A stretch of 64,000 bases of DNA from positions 1,240,001 through 1,304,000 of the forward strand of contig NZ_NSDJ01000001.1 in the NCBI RefSeq assembly GCF_003610915.1, in the 5' to 3' direction. This DNA is from Rahnella variigena. GTDB taxonomy: Bacteria > Pseudomonadota > Gammaproteobacteria > Enterobacterales > Enterobacteriaceae. A program made the position numbers and the translations under genes. Shown here piece by piece: positions 56,846 to 64,000 of the stretch; within the stretch, counting starts at the first letter, position 1, and every line of letters starts with the position of its first letter. The notes beneath the pieces were generated by a model. That model made no database searches and was not told the origin of the DNA. It saw nothing but the letters and a program-made list of their open reading frames with translations.

Positions 56846-59701
56846 TTACAGCGCCGCGATCGTGGCTTTCTGTTCTGCCAGTTTCACTTTTGCATCACCG
56901 CAGGCAGCAAGACGTTCGCGCTCTTTAGCGACAACGGCTTCAGGCGCACGCGCCACAAAACCTTCGTTAGACAGTTTGCCTTCGATGGACGCAATCTCGC
57001 CATCCAGCTTCACCATCTCTTTGTCCAGACGCGCCAGCTCGGCATCTTTATCAATCAGACCGGCCATCGGGATCAGCAGCTCTGCGCCTTCCACCAGTTT
57101 GGTGACAGACACCGGGCCTTTGTCGCCGGCAGGCAGAACGGTGATGGATCCCAGACGCGCCAGAGACTTAATGAAGCTCAGGTTCTGTTCCACACGACGC
57201 TGTGCATCGGCACTTGCGCCGCGCAACAGCAGTTCCAGCGGTTTGGCCGGAGACAGGTTCATCTCGGCACGCACATTACGGATAGCGATGATCGCCTGCT
57301 TGATCCACTCGAGATCGGCCAGCGCCAGTTCGTCTGCTTTCGCTGCATCAAACTCAGGGAAAGGTTGCAGCATAATCGTTTCTGCTGTGATGCCTTTCAG
57401 CGATTTCACGCGTTGCCAGATGGTTTCGGTGATGAACGGAATGATCGGATGCGCAAGACGCAGCAGACCTTCCAGCACTTCTACCAGCGTATGGCGGGTG
57501 CCGCGCAGTTGCGCTTCGTTGCCACCGTTCATGACCGGCTTGGTCAGCTCCAGATACCAGTCGCAGAACTGGTTCCAGGTGAATTCATACAGAATGCTGG
57601 CAGCCAGATCGAAGCGGTAGTTATCCATCGCTTCACGGTACGATTTCACCGTGCGGTTATATTCCGCGAGGATCCAGCGGTCAGCCAGTGACAGCTCAAG
57701 TTCGCCGCCGTTGAGGCCACAATCCTGATCTTCGGTGTTCATCAGCACGAAGCGGCTGGCGTTCCACAGTTTGTTACAGAAGTTGCGGTAGCCTTCAAGA
57801 CGCTTCATATCCCAGTTGATGTCACGACCGGTAGACGCCAGCGCGGCCAGCGTGAAGCGCAGGGCATCGGTGCCGTGCGGTTCGATGCCGTTCGGGAATT
57901 GCTTCTCGGTGCGCTTGCGGATTTTCTCTGCCAGCTGCGGCTGCATCATGTTGCCGGTACGTTTTTCCAGCAGGTCTTCCAGCGAGATACCGTCGATCAT
58001 ATCCAGCGGATCGATAACGTTGCCTTTGGACTTGGACATTTTCTGCCCTTCGTCGTCGCGGATAAGACCGGTCATGTAAACGGTGTTAAACGGAACCTGT
58101 GGCTTGCCGTTTTCGTCTTTCACGAAGTGCATGGTCATCATGATCATGCGCGCGATCCAGAAGAAGATAATATCGAAGCCGCTGACGACCACGCTTGAAG
58201 GGTGGAATGCTTTCAGGTCAGGCGTCTGTTCTGGCCAGCCCAGCGTGGAGAATGTCCACAGACCGGAAGAGAACCAGGTGTCGAGCACGTCTTCATCCTG
58301 AGTCAGCACAACGTCTGCGCCCAGATTATTTTCACTGCGCACTTCCGCTTCGTCACGGCCAACAAACACGTTGCCTTCGGCGTCATACCACGCAGGAATG
58401 CGGTGTCCCCACCACAGCTGACGAGAAATACACCAGTCCTGAATGTCACGCATCCAGCTGAAATACATGTTTTCGTACTGTTTAGGTACGAACTGGATTT
58501 CACCTTGCTCAACGGCTTCTACAGCGACTTTTGCCAGCGGCGCAGTACGCACGTACCACTGATCAGTCAGCATCGGCTCGATTACTACGCCCCCACGGTC
58601 GCCGTAAGGAACGGTCAGATCGTGAGGTTTGATTTCTTCCAGCAGGCCGGCTTCGTCAAATGCAGCGACCACGGCTTTACGCGCAGCAAAGCGCTCCAGG
58701 CCACGGAACTGCTCAGGAATATCGCTGGCACATGCATCGCTTTCTTCGCCGTTAGTATCAAATACTTCAGCGGTCTGGCGGATATCGCCATCGAAAGTCA
58801 GGATGTTGATCATCGGCAGGCCGTGACGTTTACCGACTTCATAGTCGTTAAAGTCATGCGCAGGGGTGATCTTCACGCAGCCGGTGCCTTTTTCCATGTC
58901 GGCGTGTTCATCGCCAACAATCGGAATACGACGTCCCACCAGCGGCAGAATGATCTCTTTGCCGATCAGATCTTTATAACGTGGGTCTTCCGGGTTAACC
59001 GCCACGCCGGTATCACCGAGCACGGTTTCCGGACGGGTAGTGGCGACCACCAGATAATCTTTGCCTTCAGCGGTTTTCGCGCCGTCAGCCAGCGGATAAC
59101 GCAGGTGCCACATGGACCCTTTGGATTCGCGGTTTTCGACTTCCAGATCAGAGATAGCGGTACGCAGTTTCGGATCCCAGTTCACCAGGCGTTTGCCGCG
59201 GTAAATCAGATCTTCTTTGTACAGACGTACAAAGACTTCGCGCACGGCGTTGGAAAGGCCTTCATCCATGGTGAAGCGCTCGCGCTCCCAGTCCACGGAA
59301 TCGCCCAGACGGCGCATCTGACGGGTGATCGTGCCGCCGGATTCTGCTTTCCACTCCCAGATTTTGTCGATGAATGCATCACGGCCATAGTCGTGACGGG
59401 TTTTGCCTTCTTCAGCCGCGATTTTACGCTCAACCACCATCTGCGTTGCGATACCCGCATGGTCGGTACCCGCCTGCCACAGCGTATTTTTACCCTGCAT
59501 GCGCTGATAGCGGATCATGGCGTCCATGATGGTTTGCTGGAAAGCATGACCCATGTGCAAGCTGCCGGTAACGTTCGGCGGCGGGATCATGATGGCAAAG
59601 CTTTCTTTACTGGTATCACCATGCGGCTTGAAATAGCCCTGTTGTTCCCAGTGCTCGTAAAGCGGCTGCTCGATGTCTTGCGGGTTATATGTCTTATCCA
59701 T
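56846..59701 (-). CDS. valS: Valyl-tRNA synthetase
   Basis: Class I aminoacyl-tRNA synthetase of 951 residues. HIGH-type motif [13 protein letters not shown] at 40-52, an editing domain in the middle third, KMSKSKGN near residue 555, an anticodon-binding domain, and a C-terminal coiled coil (about 885-951) that contacts tRNA. Its start overlaps holC by 8 bases, as in other enterobacteria. Confidence 0.98.
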   Translation of the reverse strand: MDKTYNPQDIEQPLYEHWEQQGYFKPHGDTSKESFAIMIPPPNVTGSLHMGHAFQQTIMDAMIRYQRMQGKNTLWQAGTDHAGIATQMVVERKIAAEEGKTRHDYGRDAFIDKIWEWKAESGGTITRQMRRLGDSVDWERERFTMDEGLSNAVREVFVRLYKEDLIYRGKRLVNWDPKLRTAISDLEVENRESKGSMWHLRYPLADGAKTAEGKDYLVVATTRPETVLGDTGVAVNPEDPRYKDLIGKEIILPLVGRRIPIVGDEHADMEKGTGCVKITPAHDFNDYEVGKRHGLPMINILTFDGDIRQTAEVFDTNGEESDACASDIPEQFRGLERFAARKAVVAAFDEAGLLEEIKPHDLTVPYGDRGGVVIEPMLTDQWYVRTAPLAKVAVEAVEQGEIQFVPKQYENMYFSWMRDIQDWCISRQLWWGHRIPAWYDAEGNVFVGRDEAEVRSENNLGADVVLTQDEDVLDTWFSSGLWTFSTLGWPEQTPDLKAFHPSSVVVSGFDIIFFWIARMIMMTMHFVKDENGKPQVPFNTVYMTGLIRDDEGQKMSKSKGNVIDPLDMIDGISLEDLLEKRTGNMMQPQLAEKIRKRTEKQFPNGIEPHGTDALRFTLAALASTGRDINWDMKRLEGYRNFCNKLWNASRFVLMNTEDQDCGLNGGELELSLADRWILAEYNRTVKSYREAMDNYRFDLAASILYEFTWNQFCDWYLELTKPVMNGGNEAQLRGTRHTLVEVLEGLLRLAHPIIPFITETIWQRVKSLKGITAETIMLQPFPEFDAAKADELALADLEWIKQAIIAIRNVRAEMNLSPAKPLELLLRGASADAQRRVEQNLSFIKSLARLGSITVLPAGDKGPVSVTKLVEGAELLIPMAGLIDKDAELARLDKEMVKLDGEIASIEGKLSNEGFVARAPEAVVAKERERLAACGDAKVKLAEQKATIAAL

Positions 59702-60179
59702 TTCGCTTCGTATTTTCGTCGGTCGATGTGGTGACTGAGGGCGGCGTGGCCGTCGTCAAAGAGAAACCCACGCTGCGATAGGCTTTGTAGCGTTCGCGCG
59801 CAAGCTGTTTAAGGGAATCTTCGTAAGGAACGAAGTCTACCACTTCATGGAAAGCAGTAGCAAAATCTGCAAATTCTGGCATCAGGCTGATCAGCAGGTC
59901 GCGCGGCGCATTGCCGCGTTTGCCCGGCCAGCATAACTCGACCGGGGCACCAAAGCGCGGGCCTTCTCCGGCCAGATTGTGCGGGACAAAGTGACTGGGA
60001 TCGCGCTGCCAGAGCGCTTCATCCAGACGCTCGGCCTGTTTCTGATCTTCACAGGCCAGCAGAACACGTTTGCCCATCCGGTAACGTTCAGCGGCGACCA
60101 GACAGGCCAGCGCTTCGTGTGAGCTAAGCTCGCCACTGGCGTCGGGCGCATCGAGAAGAAAGAAGGTTGCCTGTTTCAT
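59694..60179 (-). CDS. holC: DNA polymerase III chi subunit HolC
   Basis: A 161-residue chi subunit (E. coli 147), starting [10 protein letters not shown] with the conserved [10 protein letters not shown] and [14 protein letters not shown] segments. Chi bridges the clamp loader (through psi) to single-strand binding protein. The C-terminus is about a dozen residues longer than usual and Ser/Thr-rich, reaching into valS. 116 bases separate it from pepA upstream. Confidence 0.95.
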   Translation of the reverse strand: MKQATFFLLDAPDASGELSSHEALACLVAAERYRMGKRVLLACEDQKQAERLDEALWQRDPSHFVPHNLAGEGPRFGAPVELCWPGKRGNAPRDLLISLMPEFADFATAFHEVVDFVPYEDSLKQLARERYKAYRSVGFSLTTATPPSVTTSTDENTKRNG

Positions 60180-60202
60180 GATGAGTTCACTGTGCTGCTG
60201 AG

Positions 60203-60231
60203 AAAAAAACAGGGGCGCAACTGGTGCGCCC
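60203..60231 (-). terminator. Terminator after pepA
   Basis: GGGCGCA (60213-60219) and TGCGCCC (60225-60231) form the stem; on the minus strand CTGTTTTTTT follows. It lies about 65 bases past the pepA stop and just before holC. Confidence 0.8.
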
Positions 60232-60295
60232 GCCTGTAAGAGGCCTGGCGAACCAGATCCTGATACCGAAGATTATAACTTATTTAGCCGGGGAA

Positions 60296-61822
<1,527 letters not shown>

Positions 61823-62084
61823 TTAAAGACAAGGGCGGGAGGTACGGCTAGAATGAGTCGCCGGAGACACTCTCCCGTCATTGTGTTAACGACCTGTGTT
61901 AACCTAAACGGCGTTAGTTTTTATTTTGGCGGCTATAAGCAAGTTCCTATAGGACACCCCAATTCTCGGTGTTGTAATACTATTTTAGCTGCGAAGGTTG
62001 CCATATGATGAGAATAAATGACGGATTAGCGATGAAACTAGCGATTTTCCTTCAAAAAGACAAGTTTTCACAGGCGTATTAAGC

Positions 62085-63179
62085 GTGATCATCATTAGAT
62101 ATCTGGTTAGGGAAACCTTCAAGAGCCAATTTGCCATTCTGTTCATTTTGCTTCTTATCTTCTTCTGTCAGAAGCTGGTAAGAGTGCTCGGAGCAGCGGT
62201 GGATGGCGATATCCCAACAAATTTAGTCCTCTCTCTTCTGGGCCTTGGCGTTCCGGAAATGGCGCAGCTTATTCTGCCGCTCAGCCTGTTCCTTGGCCTG
62301 CTGATGACGCTCGGTAAACTTTATACCGACAGTGAAATCACGGTCATGCATGCCTGTGGTCTCGGAAAACGCTCACTGGTCATCGCTGCAATGGTTCTGG
62401 CGCTATTTACGTCAATCTTTGCTGGCGCCAACGCTATCTGGTTGAGTCCATGGTCGTCCAAACATCAGGATGAAGTGCTGGCGGAGGCGAAAGCCAACCC
62501 TAGCATGGCCGCGATGGTCGAAGGCCAGTTCCAGCAGGCACAAAACGGCAATGCGGTTCTGTTCGTCGGCAGCGTAAAAGGCAAAGAATTCCATAACGTC
62601 TTCCTGGCTCAGCTGCGTCCGAACGGTAATCAGCGTCCTTCTGTCGTTGTGGCAGATAAAGGGCACATGCTGCAGCGTGCTGACGGCTCACAACAGGTGA
62701 TGCTGGACAAAGGCACGCGTTATGAAGGCACCGCATTGTTGCGTGATTTCCGTGTCACGGACTTTACCGATTATCTGGCGGTTATCGGCCATCAGACCGT
62801 GCAGCTTGACCCGAATCAGTCTGATCAGATGTCCATGACGCAACTCTGGAACTCTAACGAACCGGAAGCCAGCGCAGAGCTGAACTGGCGTTTAACGCTG
62901 ATCGTTTCCGTGTTTATTATGGCGTTGCTGGTGGTTCCGCTCAGCGTGGTTAACCCGCGTCAGGGCCGCGTTCTGAGCATGCTGCCGGCTATCCTGCTGT
63001 ATCTGATTTTCTTCCTGCTGCAAACCTCGCTGCGCTCTAACGGCGCGAAAGGCAAGCTGGATCCGTTCCTCTGGATGTGGGGAACGAACCTGCTCTACTT
63101 TGCACTGGCATTGGTGCTTAATGCGTGGGATACCTTGCCGGTTCGCAAGATCCGGGCGCGTCTGAGAGGAGTTGCCTGA
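62085..63179 (+). CDS. lptF: LPS export permease subunit LptF
   Basis: Inner-membrane half of the LptB2FG ABC exporter that extracts lipopolysaccharide. The 364-residue protein has six membrane segments around a periplasmic beta-jellyroll (about 120-265). It starts with GTG (MIIIRYLVRETFKSQ), as in E. coli. Motifs CQKLVRVLGAAVDGDIP and VVPLSVVNPRQGRVLSMLPA are conserved. Stop and the lptG ATG overlap by one base (TGATG). Confidence 0.97.
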   Translation: MIIIRYLVRETFKSQFAILFILLLIFFCQKLVRVLGAAVDGDIPTNLVLSLLGLGVPEMAQLILPLSLFLGLLMTLGKLYTDSEITVMHACGLGKRSLVIAAMVLALFTSIFAGANAIWLSPWSSKHQDEVLAEAKANPSMAAMVEGQFQQAQNGNAVLFVGSVKGKEFHNVFLAQLRPNGNQRPSVVVADKGHMLQRADGSQQVMLDKGTRYEGTALLRDFRVTDFTDYLAVIGHQTVQLDPNQSDQMSMTQLWNSNEPEASAELNWRLTLIVSVFIMALLVVPLSVVNPRQGRVLSMLPAILLYLIFFLLQTSLRSNGAKGKLDPFLWMWGTNLLYFALALVLNAWDTLPVRKIRARLRGVA

Positions 63180-64000
63180 TGTTTGGCGTATTAGACCGTT
63201 ACATTGGTCGCACTATTTTCAACACCATCATGATGACGTTGTTCATGCTGGTGTCACTCTCCGGCATCATCAAATTTGTCGATCAGCTGCGTAAAGTCGG
63301 GCAGGGCGGATATTCTGCCGCCGGTGCCGGTTTATACACATTGCTCAGCGTGCCAAAAGATATCGAGATTTTCTTCCCGATGGCGGCGCTGCTGGGCGCA
63401 TTGCTTGGCCTCGGTACACTGGCAACACGCAGTGAACTGGTGGTCATGCAGGCTTCCGGTTTTACCCGTATGCAGATTGCTGCTTCCGTAATGAAAACGG
63501 CGATCCCATTGGTGCTTCTGACCATGGCGATTGGTGAATGGGTTGCGCCGCAGGGCGAACAAATGGCCCGTAACTACCGTGCGCAGCAGATGTACGGCGG
63601 TTCATTACTTTCCACGCAAAACGGTTTGTGGGCGAAAGACGGTCACGACTTTATCTATATTGAACGTGTGGCAGGTGAGAAAGAGCTGACAGGCGTCAAC
63701 ATCTATCATTTCAATGATCAGAACAAATTGCAGTCAGTCCGTTATGCCTCTTCGGCAACGTTTGACGGCGGTGAGTGGAAACTCTCTCAGGTAGATGAAT
63801 CTGACCTGACGGACAATCTGCAGATCACCGGTTCTCAGACCCTGACCGGTGTCTGGAAAACTAACCTGACGCCGGATAAGCTGGGCGTAGTTGCGCTCGA
63901 CCCGGATGCGTTGTCGATCAGCGGCCTGCACAACTACGTGAAATATCTCAAGCAGAGCGGACAGGAAGCAAAACGTTATCAGCTGAATATGTGGAGCAAA
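63179..64000 (+). CDS. lptG: LPS export permease subunit LptG, 3' end beyond window
   Basis: Partner of LptF. The ATG at 63179 (TGATG overlap) begins MFGVLDRYIGRTIFNTIMMT and the frame stays open to the window edge for 274 codons, about three quarters of the expected 360. The first three membrane segments and most of the periplasmic jellyroll are present (SVPKDIEIFFPMAALLGALLGLG; GLWAKDGHDFIYIERV). Confidence 0.97.
   Translation, partial: MFGVLDRYIGRTIFNTIMMTLFMLVSLSGIIKFVDQLRKVGQGGYSAAGAGLYTLLSVPKDIEIFFPMAALLGALLGLGTLATRSELVVMQASGFTRMQIAASVMKTAIPLVLLTMAIGEWVAPQGEQMARNYRAQQMYGGSLLSTQNGLWAKDGHDFIYIERVAGEKELTGVNIYHFNDQNKLQSVRYASSATFDGGEWKLSQVDESDLTDNLQITGSQTLTGVWKTNLTPDKLGVVALDPDALSISGLHNYVKYLKQSGQEAKRYQLNMWSK

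Noticed and set aside
58202..59734. Long plus-strand frame of 510 codons
   Set aside because: It lies wholly opposite valS, has no family resemblance and low-complexity reverse-frame composition; valS is certain.

Overview
The window is chromosomal DNA of a member of the Enterobacterales. Many genes sit in the same order as in Escherichia coli (yhaK-yhaJ, yqjG-F-K-E-D-C-mzrA-yqjA-exuR, exuT/uxaC, pyrL-pyrB-pyrI-ridA, argI-rraB, yjgM-yjgN, valS-holC-pepA-lptF-lptG), but accessory blocks and joins between the syntenic blocks differ from E. coli. Gene content suggests the Yersiniaceae, for example Rahnella or Serratia relatives; this assignment is inference and species cannot be read from the sequence. 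No tRNA, rRNA, CRISPR array, insertion sequence or phage gene was seen.

Region 1 (1-10.7 kb, minus strand, visibly AT-rich) is an eleven-gene type IVb pilus operon. Its order matches, gene for gene, the toxin-coregulated pilus (tcpA-B-Q-C-R-D-S-T-E-F-J) and CFA/III-longus (cofA to cofJ, cofP) operons: major pilin, large minor pilin, TcpQ-like protein, lipoprotein secretin, two bitopic proteins, PilP-like protein, ATPase, inner-membrane platform, a secreted protein of unrecognised sequence, and a prepilin peptidase cut by the window edge. The TcpQ-like gene carries an in-frame amber codon inside its signal peptide. No dedicated regulator gene lies beside the operon.

Region 2 (11-18.7 kb) is the conserved yhaK/yhaJ, yqjG-to-yqjA and exuR block (pirin, LysR regulator, glutathionyl-hydroquinone reductase, small membrane stress proteins, EnvZ modulator MzrA, DedA protein). 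Region 3 (18.9-26.4 kb) is hexuronate catabolism: exuT and divergent uxaC-uxaB-uxaA, then ygjV. The exuT-uxaC gap holds a duplicated 40-bp module with a GntR-type and a CRP-type site.

Region 4 (26.4-30.3 kb) is a four-gene Anbu operon: ATP-grasp protein, alpha-E protein, transglutaminase and the proteasome-like Anbu subunit. Region 5 (30.5-42.6 kb) is pyrimidine and arginine metabolism: ridA, pyrI, pyrB with its pyrL attenuator, a second ArgR, an arginine deiminase operon (arcA, arcC, catabolic ornithine carbamoyltransferase, YfcC-type carrier), yjgK, a GH13_18 phosphorylase, the anabolic argI with two ARG boxes, and rraB. As I recall it, Salmonella carries the same arginine deiminase block between pyrL and argI.

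Region 6 (42.7-46.6 kb) is a beta-glucoside PTS operon with an RpiR regulator. Region 7 (46.7-49.7 kb) is yjgM, yjgN and an M48 peptidase. Region 8 (49.7-56.8 kb) is a chaperone-usher fimbrial operon with a divergent LysR-type regulator. Region 9 (56.8-64 kb) is the core valS-holC-pepA and divergent lptF-lptG block, with lptG cut by the edge.
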